From: Pseudoalteromonas nigrifaciens
GTDB lineage: Bacteria > Pseudomonadota > Gammaproteobacteria > Enterobacterales > Alteromonadaceae
Reading direction: 5' to 3'
Assembly (NCBI RefSeq): GCF_002221505.1
Contig: NZ_CP011036.1
Span: 124,001 to 188,000, forward strand
DNA length: 64,000 nt
Position numbers and translations under genes: made by a program
Shown: positions 42,071-51,511 of the stretch, piece by piece
Position numbering within the stretch: the first letter of the stretch is position 1
Layout: each line of letters starts with the position of its first letter
The notes under the pieces: generated by a model
What the model saw: only the letters and a program-made list of their open reading frames with translations
Database searches by the model: none
What the model was told of the DNA's origin: nothing

Positions 42071-42088
42071 CCAGCGCTTTGGCGCTGG
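42071..42088 (+). other. Intercistronic hairpin between cysI and cysH
   Basis: CCAGCGC and GCGCTGG form a 7-bp GC-rich stem with a 4-base loop. There is no T tract, so it is unlikely to be a strong terminator. It may stabilise the upstream message or lower cysH expression. Confidence 0.6.
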
Positions 42089-42106
42089 TGAGGTTTGGAA
42101 TTTACC

Positions 42107-42847
42107 ATGAGTGAATTTAAAAACATTTTACAGCTAGATAAACAAAGCCAGGCGGCTATGTTAGCTGATGCTAATGGTTTGCTAGCGAATATGAGCGCAG
42201 AACAGCGTGTTTCATGGGCGCTTGATAACTTGCCTAATACGGCTTTTTTATCATCTAGCTTTGGTATTCAAGCGGCAGTAATGCTGCATTTAATGACCTC
42301 ACAACGTCCAGATATTCCCGTTGTATTAACCGATACAGGCTATCTATTTCCTGAAACGTATCAGTTTATTGAACAAATGAGTGAGCGTTTATCACTAAAC
42401 TTAAAGGTGTATAGAGCGCAGCTAAGCCCAGCATGGCAAGAAGCTAAGTTTGGCAAGTTGTGGGAGCAAGGTGAGGACGGTATTAAGCAATATAACCAGC
42501 TTAATAAAGTTGAGCCGATGACCCGCGCACTTAAAGAGATAGAAGCGGGCACGTGGTTTAGTGGTTTGCGTCGCGATCAATCATCTACACGTGCTGATAA
42601 ACAGTTTGTAGAAATAAGCCGTGGTACCGTTAAAGTGTACCCGATTATTGAATGGTCTAACCGCGACGTGTATCAGTACCTGACTAAGCATGATTTACCT
42701 TACCACCCATTATGGGAACAAGGTTATGTGTCGATGGGGGACGTACATACAACACGTAAGTTGGAACCAGGAATGACAGAGGAAGAAACTCGCTTTTTTG
42801 GTTTAAACCGAGAATGTGGACTGCACATGGATGGTGACGGTATTTAA
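42107..42847 (+). CDS. cysH: Phosphoadenosine phosphosulfate reductase
   Basis: 246 residues. It reduces PAPS to sulfite and PAP with thioredoxin or glutaredoxin. The PP-loop SSSFGIQ is near 46, [10 protein letters not shown] near 150, and the catalytic ECGLH motif is six residues from the end. The cysteine pair of APS-type enzymes is absent, so PAPS is the expected substrate. The frame opens with TTG at 42095. I chose the ATG at 42107, which gives the usual N-terminus. Confidence 0.96.
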   Translation: MSEFKNILQLDKQSQAAMLADANGLLANMSAEQRVSWALDNLPNTAFLSSSFGIQAAVMLHLMTSQRPDIPVVLTDTGYLFPETYQFIEQMSERLSLNLKVYRAQLSPAWQEAKFGKLWEQGEDGIKQYNQLNKVEPMTRALKEIEAGTWFSGLRRDQSSTRADKQFVEISRGTVKVYPIIEWSNRDVYQYLTKHDLPYHPLWEQGYVSMGDVHTTRKLEPGMTEEETRFFGLNRECGLHMDGDGI

Positions 42848-42878
42848 TATTATTGATTATCTCGCTCAATATTTAATA

Positions 42879-42903
42879 AAACGCAGCCTTGGCTGCGTTT
42901 TTT
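42879..42903 (+). terminator. Terminator of cysJIH
   Basis: AAACGCAGCC and GGCTGCGTTT form a 10-bp stem with a 2-base tip, and a T tract follows. Confidence 0.88.
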
Positions 42904-42983
42904 ACTTACACAAAAGGATTGCCTGATTGATTGCTTTTTATTAAACTTGGCCGAATAAAGGATTAATTTTAAGCAGGAAGGCT

Positions 42984-43487
42984 ATGAAATACTTTACCTA
43001 TTTAGCAGTGTCAGTAATGATTATTGCTGTTATTTCTCTATTTTATTTAAAAAAGCCAAACGGAGAAACATGGCTTAGTACATCTGTTGTGATCAACGAA
43101 TCTCAGCAAATTAAAGATAAAATAATCTCGTTTACCAGCAATACGTTTGAGCAAGCCGTTAGTAGCGTGTCGAACACACCCTCAACAACCCGCAGTAAAA
43201 TATTTAAGTGGCAAGATCGGCAAGGCCAATGGCATTTTTCAGATACGCCTCACCCTAATGGTAAAAGTGTTGAAGTAAAACTAGACCCTAAAGATATTAA
43301 CGTGGTGGTTGCCCAAGATACGGCTATTTTATCGGGCAGTTCCAAATCCTCGGCAGTAAATAACACTTCAGCTACACCTACAGTTTATGATCCAGTATCA
43401 ATTAAAAAGGTGTTTGATGACGCTGAAAAAGCAAAACAAAAATTAGAGCAACGTACTAAACAATTAAATGATTTAAACGGTTTTTAA
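42984..43487 (+). CDS. DUF4124 protein with N-terminal membrane anchor
   Basis: 167 residues. A hydrophobic segment (5-22) anchors or exports the protein. The DUF4124 domain (about 70-108) shows KIFKWQDRQGQWHFSDTPH, the usual KxYKWxDxxGxxxFSDxP pattern. The rest is Ser/Thr-rich and ends in a short helix. The family function is unknown. AGGAAGG precedes the ATG. A second, distant relative lies at 50875. Confidence 0.82.
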   Translation: MKYFTYLAVSVMIIAVISLFYLKKPNGETWLSTSVVINESQQIKDKIISFTSNTFEQAVSSVSNTPSTTRSKIFKWQDRQGQWHFSDTPHPNGKSVEVKLDPKDINVVVAQDTAILSGSSKSSAVNNTSATPTVYDPVSIKKVFDDAEKAKQKLEQRTKQLNDLNGF

Positions 43488-43494
43488 TTATTCA

Positions 43495-43746
43495 TTATTT
43501 GTGTTTATGGCTATGCGCTTTTAAATAACGCTTTTCTGCTTCCATAAGTAAAATAGTTAAATAAATTTTAGTGGGTAACGATAATAATACGCCAATAGCA
43601 ATGCAGGCTGCCGCTGTAATTATGCCGTTAATACCATGCTGGCGAGTAAAGTAGCTTGATACAATTAACGCATGACCAGTCACAATTAGGCATAACCCAA
43701 GTATAATTGATATTTTAAGTAGCCTAATAATTATGATTTGTGACAT
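43495..43746 (-). CDS. Small membrane protein of unknown function
   Basis: 83 residues with two hydrophobic helices (about 8-30 and 41-68) and a His/Lys-rich tail (KAHSHKHK). I do not recognise the family. It converges on the DUF4124 gene with a 7-base gap. It follows acnA's terminator in a separate minus-strand unit. Confidence 0.6.
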   Translation of the reverse strand: MSQIIIIRLLKISIILGLCLIVTGHALIVSSYFTRQHGINGIITAAACIAIGVLLSLPTKIYLTILLMEAEKRYLKAHSHKHK

Positions 43747-43823
43747 AGCGCCCTCACTAATAGTCTTACTAGTGTAGGGTGTTTTTAAAGCATTACCTTG
43801 ATTTATCGCAACTGACGCGCATA

Positions 43824-43849
43824 AAAAAGCCTAACAAAATTGTTAGGCT
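43824..43849 (-). terminator. Terminator of acnA
   Basis: AGCCTAACAA and TTGTTAGGCT pair over 10 bp. On the minus strand TTTTTT follows, 39 bases past the acnA stop. Confidence 0.85.
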
Positions 43850-43887
43850 ATGATTAAATTTTAGGCGTAAGTTTAAGTTGCTATTAG

Positions 43888-46632
43888 TTAATCGAGCATA
43901 TTACGAAGTACATACTGTAAAATGCCACCGTGTTTGTAGTAATCCCACTCTTTTGGCGTATCAATACGTACATCGGCACTAAAGCTTACTTTTTTACCTT
44001 CACTATTAGTTGCAATAACGCTAACTTCCTTGGTTTTATCAAACAAGCCTTCAATATCAAACTGCTCTTGGCCGGTTAAACCTAGCGACTCATGACTTTC
44101 GCCATCTTTAAACTGTAGCGGTAAAACTCCCATACCAATAAGGTTAGAGCGATGAATACGCTCATAGCTTTGTGCTATTACAGCTTTAACACCTAACAGT
44201 AGCGAGCCTTTCGCTGCCCAGTCACGAGATGAGCCGGTACCATATTCTTTACCAGCTAAAATAACCAATGGCGTATCGTTCTTTTGATATTCCATGGCGG
44301 CATCATAAATACTGGCAAGCTCATCATCAGGTTGCGTGCGGGTAACACCGCCTTCAGTACCGGGTGCAAGGAGGTTTTTAAGCCTAATATTAGCAAATGT
44401 ACCGCGCATCATTACTTCGTGGTTACCACGACGCGAACCATAGGAGTTAAACTGCGCTTGTACTACTTTGTTATCTTGTAAATATAACCCTGCTGGTGAG
44501 TCTGCTTTAATAGCACCGGCTGGCGAAATATGATCCGTAGTAACCGAGTCACCTAGTTTTGCTAAACAACGTGCGCCGGTAATGGTTGGAATACCCGGAG
44601 GCTCAATACTCATACCATCAAAAAAGGGTGCTTTTTTAATATAGGTTGATGCATCATCCCAATCGTAAAGTTTCCCATCAGGTATTTGAATTTTTTGCCA
44701 ACGGCTATCGCCTTCGTATACGTTAGCATAATTTTTTTCGAACATTTCTCTGGTTACCGTTTCCTTAACTAAATCGCTTACTTCTTTAACACTTGGCCAA
44801 ATGTTTTTAAGGTAAATATCGTTACCGTTAGCATCTTGTGCCAGTGGTTCGTTATATACGTCAATATCGGTTCTGCCCGCAATGGCGTATGCTACAACAA
44901 GCGGAGGAGATGCTAAAAAGTTCATTTTAACATCTTGGTGAATACGCCCTTCAAAGTTACGGTTACCCGATAAAATTGAGCTCACAACCAGTTTGTGCTT
45001 TTGAATAGCATCTGAAATTTCAGGAGCCAGCGGGCCTGAGTTACCAATACACGTTGTACAACCATAGCCAACTAAGTTAAAGCCTAGGCTTTCTAAATCG
45101 TCCATTAGCCCTGCTTTTTCTAAGTAGTCAGTAACGACCTTAGAGCCAGGAGCAAGTGATGTTTTAACCCAAGGTTTTACATTAACCCCTAATTGCTTGG
45201 CTTTTTTAGCAACTAAGCCAGCCGCTAAAATAACACTGGGGTTAGAGGTGTTTGTACAACTAGTGATTGCGGCAATAACACAGGCACCATCTTTTAGTTC
45301 GAACTCTTGGCCTTTAAAGTTTACTTTTGCTGCGCCTATAAACGGCGCTTCATTGCTTGATTCGTCAGGATTAGTTACAGGGCCTTCGCTTTCGATACGT
45401 GCTTGCTCTGTATCACTGCTGCTAATTTTTGCTAAACGCTCGTCTTGAAACTCTTTTAAATGCTGACTAATTGCTTCGCCAGCTTTATCAAGTGATATTC
45501 TATCCTGTGGGCGTTTAGGGCCAGCAAGGCTTGGTACTACGTCATCTAATATCAGTTCAAGTTTATCGGTGTAATTAGCTTCATCGCCATCGTTACGCCA
45601 TAAGCCTTGATGCTTAGCATAATCTTCAATAAGTTTAAGCTGTTTCTCATCGCGGTTGGTTAAACGCAGATAGTTAATGGTTTCGTCATCAATCGGGAAA
45701 ATACCACATGTAGCACCATATTCTGGCGCCATGTTGGCAATTGTTGCTCTATCGGCAAGTGGTAAGTCGGCAAGGCCATCACCATAAAACTCTACAAATT
45801 TACCTACGACACCATGGTTACGTAGCATTTCGGTAACGGTAAGTACTAAGTCGGTAGCTGTGGTGCCCTCTGGTAAACGGCCGTTTAATTTAACCCCTAC
45901 AACCTGAGGTATTAATAAGCTAATAGGTTGGCCAAGCATAGCGGCTTCGGCTTCAATGCCGCCTACGCCCCAGCCAAGTACGCCTAAGCCGTTAATCATA
46001 GTGGTGTGCGAATCGGTACCCACTAAAGTGTCTGGGTACGCGTACTTTTGGCCATTACGTTCATCATTAAAAACAACGCGCGCTAAATACTCTAAATTTA
46101 CTTGGTGCACAATACCGGTTGCTGGAGGGACAACTTTTAAGTTATCGAAGGCAGTTTGGCCCCAACGTAAAAATTCATAACGCTCTTTATTACGGTCATA
46201 TTCAAGCTTGGCGTTTAAGTCAAACGCACCCTCGTTACCATAGCCATCTACTTGCACAGAATGGTCAATAACAAGTTCAGCAGGAGAAAGCGGGTTAATT
46301 TTTGCTGGATCGCCGCCTAGTTTTTCCATCGCATCGCGCATTGCCGCTAAATCGACAATGGCAGGTACACCGGTAAAGTCTTGCATCACAACACGGGCAG
46401 GCGTAAACGCTACTTCAGCAGAGGGCTTAGCTTGAGGGTCCCAATCTAATAGGGCTTGAATGTCTTGTTCTTTAATGTTTTCGCCGTCTTCGTTACGAAG
46501 TAGGTTTTCGAGTAGTATTTTTAAAGAAAAAGGTAAGCGTTTGGCTTTGTCGCCAAGGCCTTTAAGAGAGTGAATATGAAACTGCTCACCATTAACGGTA
46601 AGTTGCTGCTGGGTTTTGAAACTATTATTCAT
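43888..46632 (-). CDS. acnA: Aconitate hydratase, AcnA type
   Basis: 914 residues of the AcnA/IRP group (E. coli AcnA 891), converting citrate to isocitrate in the TCA cycle. The [4Fe-4S] cysteines lie in [10 protein letters not shown] and [22 protein letters not shown] and YGTGSSRDW mark the swivel domain. The segment around 385-425 carries a charged insertion that may explain the extra length. AAAAGGGG precedes the ATG. Confidence 0.96.
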   Translation of the reverse strand: MNNSFKTQQQLTVNGEQFHIHSLKGLGDKAKRLPFSLKILLENLLRNEDGENIKEQDIQALLDWDPQAKPSAEVAFTPARVVMQDFTGVPAIVDLAAMRDAMEKLGGDPAKINPLSPAELVIDHSVQVDGYGNEGAFDLNAKLEYDRNKERYEFLRWGQTAFDNLKVVPPATGIVHQVNLEYLARVVFNDERNGQKYAYPDTLVGTDSHTTMINGLGVLGWGVGGIEAEAAMLGQPISLLIPQVVGVKLNGRLPEGTTATDLVLTVTEMLRNHGVVGKFVEFYGDGLADLPLADRATIANMAPEYGATCGIFPIDDETINYLRLTNRDEKQLKLIEDYAKHQGLWRNDGDEANYTDKLELILDDVVPSLAGPKRPQDRISLDKAGEAISQHLKEFQDERLAKISSSDTEQARIESEGPVTNPDESSNEAPFIGAAKVNFKGQEFELKDGACVIAAITSCTNTSNPSVILAAGLVAKKAKQLGVNVKPWVKTSLAPGSKVVTDYLEKAGLMDDLESLGFNLVGYGCTTCIGNSGPLAPEISDAIQKHKLVVSSILSGNRNFEGRIHQDVKMNFLASPPLVVAYAIAGRTDIDVYNEPLAQDANGNDIYLKNIWPSVKEVSDLVKETVTREMFEKNYANVYEGDSRWQKIQIPDGKLYDWDDASTYIKKAPFFDGMSIEPPGIPTITGARCLAKLGDSVTTDHISPAGAIKADSPAGLYLQDNKVVQAQFNSYGSRRGNHEVMMRGTFANIRLKNLLAPGTEGGVTRTQPDDELASIYDAAMEYQKNDTPLVILAGKEYGTGSSRDWAAKGSLLLGVKAVIAQSYERIHRSNLIGMGVLPLQFKDGESHESLGLTGQEQFDIEGLFDKTKEVSVIATNSEGKKVSFSADVRIDTPKEWDYYKHGGILQYVLRNMLD

Positions 46633-46818
46633 TATTTGCCCCTTTTGTTATTAGATAAGTGTTGTGTAGAGTGACCTTTTATAGTTTGTGAATTGCAAAG
46701 TGTATACCAAGATAAAAAACAGTGTTTAAAGCGTGATTTTTAAACAGCCATTACAATAGAGATGATGCTGAAAGTTTTTAATTCAAGGGAGCCAGCTAGA
46801 CTTACCCAAAAGATATTT

Positions 46819-47253
46819 TTAATTTGCATACAACCAGCCTTGCTGTTTGCCTTTAAAGCTAACGCAAAGTAGCAATATGGCAATTACTACCACAAACAGT
46901 GGCATAAATACCGCACTAGATCCCATTATTTCAACGCTGTTAATAACAATAAAATTGTAATACTGTTGGATTAAAATAGCCATTAACGACACGGTAAATA
47001 CGGGCAGTGAAAATGACTTTTTAGCGAGCAATAAAGCACTGCCAAGCGTGCCGCCAAAGACTGCAATAGCAAATGCAATGGTTGACCAAACGGGAATGTT
47101 AGAATATGCAGCTTGCTGATCTATAGGCATTTTGCTAATTACTTCAGGTGTCATCAGCATTTGTAGTGCGAAGGCAATAACGCCGCATAAGTTCCATATA
47201 AGCGCTACCCATGCGAGTGGTTTTAACCACTTAGGAGGGGGGTGTGCAAGCAT
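46819..47253 (-). CDS. Four-helix membrane protein of unknown function
   Basis: 144 residues with four hydrophobic segments (about 12-32, 53-75, 82-103 and 115-135). PPKWLKPLAWVALIWNLCGV at the N-terminus resembles small uncharacterised inner-membrane proteins found in marine gammaproteobacteria. No catalytic motif is visible. It stands alone between acnA and an S4-domain gene. Confidence 0.7.
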   Translation of the reverse strand: MLAHPPPKWLKPLAWVALIWNLCGVIAFALQMLMTPEVISKMPIDQQAAYSNIPVWSTIAFAIAVFGGTLGSALLLAKKSFSLPVFTVSLMAILIQQYYNFIVINSVEIMGSSAVFMPLFVVVIAILLLCVSFKGKQQGWLYAN

Positions 47254-47298
47254 TTAATTACCTTACTTTTTTTATAGTTAGTGAGGTAATTAAAGATC

Positions 47299-47324
47299 AA
47301 AAAAGCCAACTATACAAGCTGGCT
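47299..47324 (-). terminator. Possible terminator after the S4-domain gene
   Basis: On the minus strand AGCCA and TGGCT pair around 11 bases and TTTTT follows. The stem is short. Confidence 0.45.
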
Positions 47325-47360
47325 GGTTTTATAAATAAAAAATCAAAAAAAGACTATAAT

Positions 47361-47744
47361 TTAACCGAATGAAATAGGGCGACGACCGGTTTTTTCATCT
47401 ACTTTAGGTTTTTTAGTACGCTTACGTTTATTTTTTGCAGGCTGACTCGCTGGCTGCGGTGCTGCTTGGCTTGGCTCAGATTGCGGCTGCTCGGCAGGTC
47501 GCTCTACCGGTGTTGCATCTTCGGTTAATGCAAGTTGAAAAAGCTCACCATCAAATTCTAGTATGTCGCCACTGTATAGTTTTTTCCGTTTAATTGTACA
47601 AATTTCATGGTTAACACCCACATAACCTTCAGCAATTAAGTTTTTTGCTTGGCCGCCGCCTTCTACTAAATTTAGTACTTTTAATAATTTACACAGCTCA
47701 ATCGGCTCTTCTTCTAGTTCAATTTCTATATATTCTTCGTTCAT
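47361..47744 (-). CDS. S4-domain RNA-binding protein, YbcJ-like
   Basis: 127 residues. The S4 fold covers about 12-70 (LCKLLKVLNLVEGGGQAKNLI then GDILEFDG), as in E. coli YbcJ. A Pro/Gln/Ala-rich linker and a basic tail (KNKRKRTKKPK) extend it by about 50 residues beyond the 70-residue YbcJ. RNA binding is likely, but the target is unknown. Confidence 0.85.
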   Translation of the reverse strand: MNEEYIEIELEEEPIELCKLLKVLNLVEGGGQAKNLIAEGYVGVNHEICTIKRKKLYSGDILEFDGELFQLALTEDATPVERPAEQPQSEPSQAAPQPASQPAKNKRKRTKKPKVDEKTGRRPISFG

Positions 47745-47823
47745 GTTTGCTCTCGGTGGGGTAACGCATTAACGCTAGTATAAAGTGAAGTCACTATTTT
47801 TGCATCAAAGTGCGTATACAAAT

Positions 47824-48282
47824 CTAACCATGGTTTTCTATGTGTTCGCTCAACTTGGCAATACGTAAGCTCATACCTTCAATTATTCGATCTTTAATTT
47901 TTTCGCGTATTACATTGGGTAAGCGAGTAAGGGCATCAGAGGTAATAGCAAGCACAATTGCATCCGTTTTAGCACGTGCGCTAATGCTGCGTGCGCGGTT
48001 ATTAATAAAAGCGCCTTCACCAATAAACTCCCCAGGACGTATAGTACCGAGCTCTAATAAATGGTTGTGCTTAAACACTATTAATGCACCGCTAAGTACT
48101 ATAAATAGGCGCTTATCGTTGTCGTGCTGTTTAAATAAAAATGAATTTTCGCGCACTAAATATAATAAACCAAACGACTCTAAAAGTATTTGGCGCTCGT
48201 TAAGGCTAAATTCTTTAAAAAATCCTAAACGGTTGATAATTTCCATCTGTTTAAATAGCGGAATGTTCTCTATTAACTTCAT
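47824..48282 (-). CDS. Stand-alone cyclic-nucleotide-binding-domain protein
   Basis: 152 residues with one cNMP-binding beta-roll (about 20-125): FLFKQHDNDKRLFIVLSGAL and PGEFIGEGAFINNRARSISARA. The last part carries the GE-x(n)-R-S phosphate cassette, so nucleotide binding is plausible. A short C-terminal helix follows but there is no DNA-binding or catalytic domain. It is 28 bases after ntrC on the same strand and may belong to that transcript. Confidence 0.82.
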   Translation of the reverse strand: MKLIENIPLFKQMEIINRLGFFKEFSLNERQILLESFGLLYLVRENSFLFKQHDNDKRLFIVLSGALIVFKHNHLLELGTIRPGEFIGEGAFINNRARSISARAKTDAIVLAITSDALTRLPNVIREKIKDRIIEGMSLRIAKLSEHIENHG

Positions 48283-48310
48283 TAATTACCTAAGAGTTAT
48301 TCGCGCAAAA

Positions 48311-49696
48311 CTAATTAATGTTGCGCTCTTTTAATTTACGGGTCAATGTATTGCGTCCCCAGCCTATTTTTATAGCGGCTTCTTGTTTGTGGCCTGCGCA
48401 ATTGGCGAGTGCTGTTTTTATTAAGCGGGTTTCTAGTTGCGCTTGAATATTAGGCCAAATATTTTCCTTACCTTGTTTAAGTTCCTGATTAAGCCATAAC
48501 TGGAAGGCATCTAACCAATCGCCTTCTTCTTGAGTTAGTGAGGCATTAATAATTTCAGGTGGCAAGTCTTGCTCGCTAACAAGCTCGCCAGGAGCCATAA
48601 CCGTAAGCCAACGGCAGGTGTTTTCTAATTGACGTACGTTACCGGGCCAACTGAACAAGCGTAGCTGCTCAATTGCTTTAAGGCTAAGAATTTTACTTTC
48701 TACTTGTAGATCTTTAGCGCTTTTATGTAAAAAGTGCAGTGCTAGACGCTCAATGTCTTCGGTACGCTCTCGAAGGGCTGGTAAGCGCAGGCGCACTACA
48801 TTTAAGCGATGAAATAAGTCATCCCTAAACTTGCCTTGTTTTACGAGCTCTTCAAGGTTTTGATGGGTTGCAGCAATAATACGCACATCTACTTTTATGC
48901 TTTTATGCCCGCCAACACGGTAAAACTCACCATCAGATAATACCCGCAGTAGTCGAGTTTGTACGTCGAGAGGCATATCGCCAATTTCATCTAAAAATAG
49001 GGTGCCGCCATTGGCTTGTTCAAAACGGCCTTTTCGCACGCTATCTGCACCAGTAAAAGCCCCTTTTTCATGGCCGAATAATTCTGACTCAACCAGCTCT
49101 TTAGGGATTGCGGCCATATTTAGCGCAATAAATTGGTTTTCTTTACGTGGACTATGGTTGTGCAGGGCGCTGGCAACAAGCTCTTTACCCGTTCCTGACT
49201 CACCATTAATAAGTACACTCATGCTTGAGGCTGCAAGCTTACCTATGGCCCTAAACACTTCTTGCATGGCAGGTGCTTCACCAATTATATGTGCGCTTTT
49301 AGGGGGCGTGAGTTTACGTTTAACTTTTTTTGTAGAATTAGCTCTATAGGCGCTTTCAACTAGGGCAATCGCCTCGTTTAAATCAAAAGGTTTGGCTAAA
49401 TATTCAAAAGCCCCTTTTTGAAAGGCATTTACGGCGGAATCGAGATCTGAATGCGCGGTAATAATAATAACCGGTAAGCCGGGCACTTGCTCTGCTATTA
49501 GCTCTAGCAGTGCCATGCCGTCCATACCGGGCATTCTTACATCGGAGATCAGCACACTAGGTTGGCTAAATTTTAATGCATTAAGCACACTTTGTGCTTC
49601 AGCAAAGCTTTGTACTGTAAAACCTGCGCGAGTAAGCGCTTTTTCTAATACAAAACGAATTGAGGCATCGTCATCTACAAGCCAAACTGTTTTCAT
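48311..49696 (-). CDS. glnG: Nitrogen regulation response regulator NtrC
   Basis: 461 residues. The receiver has phospho-acceptor D52 (ISDVRMPGMDG). The AAA+ domain has Walker A GESGTGKE near 165, the sigma-54 contact loop GAFTGA and Walker B LFLDEIGDMPL. A C-terminal Fis-type helix-turn-helix (HKQEAAIKIGWGRNTLTRKL) binds enhancer sites such as those found at 53053-53088. It activates sigma-54 promoters under nitrogen limitation. It follows ntrB after 15 bases. Confidence 0.96.
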   Translation of the reverse strand: MKTVWLVDDDASIRFVLEKALTRAGFTVQSFAEAQSVLNALKFSQPSVLISDVRMPGMDGMALLELIAEQVPGLPVIIITAHSDLDSAVNAFQKGAFEYLAKPFDLNEAIALVESAYRANSTKKVKRKLTPPKSAHIIGEAPAMQEVFRAIGKLAASSMSVLINGESGTGKELVASALHNHSPRKENQFIALNMAAIPKELVESELFGHEKGAFTGADSVRKGRFEQANGGTLFLDEIGDMPLDVQTRLLRVLSDGEFYRVGGHKSIKVDVRIIAATHQNLEELVKQGKFRDDLFHRLNVVRLRLPALRERTEDIERLALHFLHKSAKDLQVESKILSLKAIEQLRLFSWPGNVRQLENTCRWLTVMAPGELVSEQDLPPEIINASLTQEEGDWLDAFQLWLNQELKQGKENIWPNIQAQLETRLIKTALANCAGHKQEAAIKIGWGRNTLTRKLKERNIN

Positions 49697-49711
49697 GCAT
49701 ACTCCAAGGCG

Positions 49712-50782
49712 TTAATCTGCAAAAGGCAGATAAATATTAAATTCGGTGTGACCAGGCCAGCTATCGCACTCAATATAACCATTGTGTTGATCAATTAATG
49801 TTTGCGCTATAGAAAGCCCCAATCCAGAGCCGCCATCTTTATTAGTGATCATAGGATAAAACAAAGTATCGCGTACACTAATATCAATCCCTGGGCCATT
49901 ATCGAGCACTTGAATTAACAAGGCTTTTTTGGGTGCCTTACCGGGCCGGCGGTGCTGATAGTTAATTCGGGTTTTAATTTTTATTTCCCCACCATTAACT
50001 AATGCCTGCTGGGCATTACGCACAATATTAAGCACCACTTGCTGCACTTTACTTTGGTCAATATAAACATCGGGAATACTCGGATCGTAATCTTTTACCA
50101 AGCGAATATTGTCACTATTATCTAGGGTACTTAATTTGATCACCGACTCTAAGGTTTGATGTATATTGCCATAAGACTTTTGCGGTAATTGGTTAGGCCC
50201 AAGCAGTCTATCTACTAATTCACGCAATCGGTCGGCTTGCTCAATAATAAGCTCGGCACATTCATTTCTTTCTTGCTGGTCTACCTCGTATTGCAATAAC
50301 TGCGCCGCTCCGCGAATTCCCCCTAAAGGGTTTTTAATTTCGTGCGCTAAACCTCGAATTAAATTACGTGCGGCTTGGTATTGGTGCATTTGATTTGATG
50401 CTTGATCGAATTTAATTTCATCATCGGTTTGCCGACATTCTAATAAAATATAAAGTGCACCTTGGTATTTTATCTGTTTTGAACTGACTGCTAATTTAGC
50501 ATGGCGAGAATCAACAAATACCACGTCAGCCCTATGCTGGTGGCAATCTACGCCATCAATTAAAGAGTATTGCGCTATGCGTTTTAAATCGATTGAATGG
50601 TAGTTAAATAAATCATCAAAAGACTGCCCTAATAAACGCTTAGTGCCTAAACCAAGCAGCTCACTGGTACTGGTATTGGCATAAATAAGCGTAAAGCTTT
50701 CGTTTAAAAGCATCACGGCGGTGGTTTGATTTTGCCATATGGCATTGAGTAGCTCAGGACTAAAGTGTGTTTTATTAAGCAT
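49712..50782 (-). CDS. glnL: Nitrogen regulation sensor kinase NtrB
   Basis: 356 residues, cytoplasmic, no membrane segment. A PAS domain (about 10-115) precedes the dimerisation/phosphotransfer helix with H147 (LAHEIKNPLGG) and the ATPase domain (NIVRNAQQAL, DNGPGID, GSGLGLSI). In known systems PII protein switches it between kinase and phosphatase of NtrC. It lies downstream of glnA and a DUF4124 gene. Confidence 0.96.
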   Translation of the reverse strand: MLNKTHFSPELLNAIWQNQTTAVMLLNESFTLIYANTSTSELLGLGTKRLLGQSFDDLFNYHSIDLKRIAQYSLIDGVDCHQHRADVVFVDSRHAKLAVSSKQIKYQGALYILLECRQTDDEIKFDQASNQMHQYQAARNLIRGLAHEIKNPLGGIRGAAQLLQYEVDQQERNECAELIIEQADRLRELVDRLLGPNQLPQKSYGNIHQTLESVIKLSTLDNSDNIRLVKDYDPSIPDVYIDQSKVQQVVLNIVRNAQQALVNGGEIKIKTRINYQHRRPGKAPKKALLIQVLDNGPGIDISVRDTLFYPMITNKDGGSGLGLSIAQTLIDQHNGYIECDSWPGHTEFNIYLPFAD

Positions 50783-50874
50783 TGTTGCACCATTTTAGTG
50801 CGCCTGTGTTTTCAGGCAAGTAATTTAATGAAATTGCACTGCAATTGCTATTTTTAATGTGAATTAGGTGGGAG

Positions 50875-51420
50875 TTAATTACCTAAGCTTAAGCCTTTTC
50901 TATGCATAAAAAATACACTCAATGGGCTTGTCGCAATGACTTGGTTTTGTTTGTTGTACAGCTTAACTTGCAGAGTGTGCTCACCACGCTCTACATCTCT
51001 TAAAGCAAAAGTTGAGGTATCACTTGCTGCGCCATAGGCTTTACCATCAAGAAATAGCTGTATTGTAAAGTCGTTTTCAAAGCGGGGGGTAATGCGAGTA
51101 GATACATACACAGAGCCGGTGTTTTCACGAATAGTTTGCTGATGCTCAGGCGATGCAATACCAATACTAAATGCAACCGGCTGCGCTTTAGTTTGATTAT
51201 TTAATATATCTGTATTTGTTGCAGGCATGGTTAAATCTTGGCTGGTGAGTTTTATCTCTTTGGCGCCAATATGGGGGGTATCTGAAAACACCAGTACGCC
51301 ATTTTTATCTTTCCATGCGTAAATTTTTTTTTCACCAGCGTAACTACAAACACTTAATAATGAAGTAATTAGTAGTAATAAAATCTTGCTACTCACTCTG
51401 CAACCCTGCATTTTTAACAT
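50875..51420 (-). CDS. Secreted DUF4124 protein within the glnA-ntrBC block
   Basis: 181 residues. A signal peptide (hydrophobic ILLLLITSLLSVCSYA, cleavage near 28) is followed by the DUF4124 motif KIYAWKDKNGVLVFSDTPH and, near 75-170, an Ig-like beta domain (IQLFLDGKAYG, LQVKLYNKQNQVI). A GTG at 51396 with AGGG 7 bases upstream is an alternative start. The function is unknown. It sits between glnA and ntrB, where enterobacteria have no such gene, but a terminator separates it from glnA. Confidence 0.82.
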   Translation of the reverse strand: MLKMQGCRVSSKILLLLITSLLSVCSYAGEKKIYAWKDKNGVLVFSDTPHIGAKEIKLTSQDLTMPATNTDILNNQTKAQPVAFSIGIASPEHQQTIRENTGSVYVSTRITPRFENDFTIQLFLDGKAYGAASDTSTFALRDVERGEHTLQVKLYNKQNQVIATSPLSVFFMHRKGLSLGN

Positions 51421-51458
51421 TAACTTTACTTTAGTGGAGAAAGTACTAATTTACCATT

Positions 51459-51481
51459 AAAAAAGCCCGCAAAGCGGGCTT
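51459..51481 (-). terminator. Terminator of glnA
   Basis: On the minus strand AAGCCCGC, TTT and GCGGGCTT form an 8-bp stem followed by TTTT. It means ntrBC is at least partly transcribed separately from glnA. Confidence 0.85.
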
Positions 51482-51511
51482 AAAGGTATATTTTATAACT
51501 GTTAATTAAAA

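Noticed and set aside
47840..48334. Plus-strand frame of 164 codons opposite the cNMP-binding gene
   Set aside because: It is antisense to a well-supported gene. Its composition reflects the reverse complement and there is no start signal.
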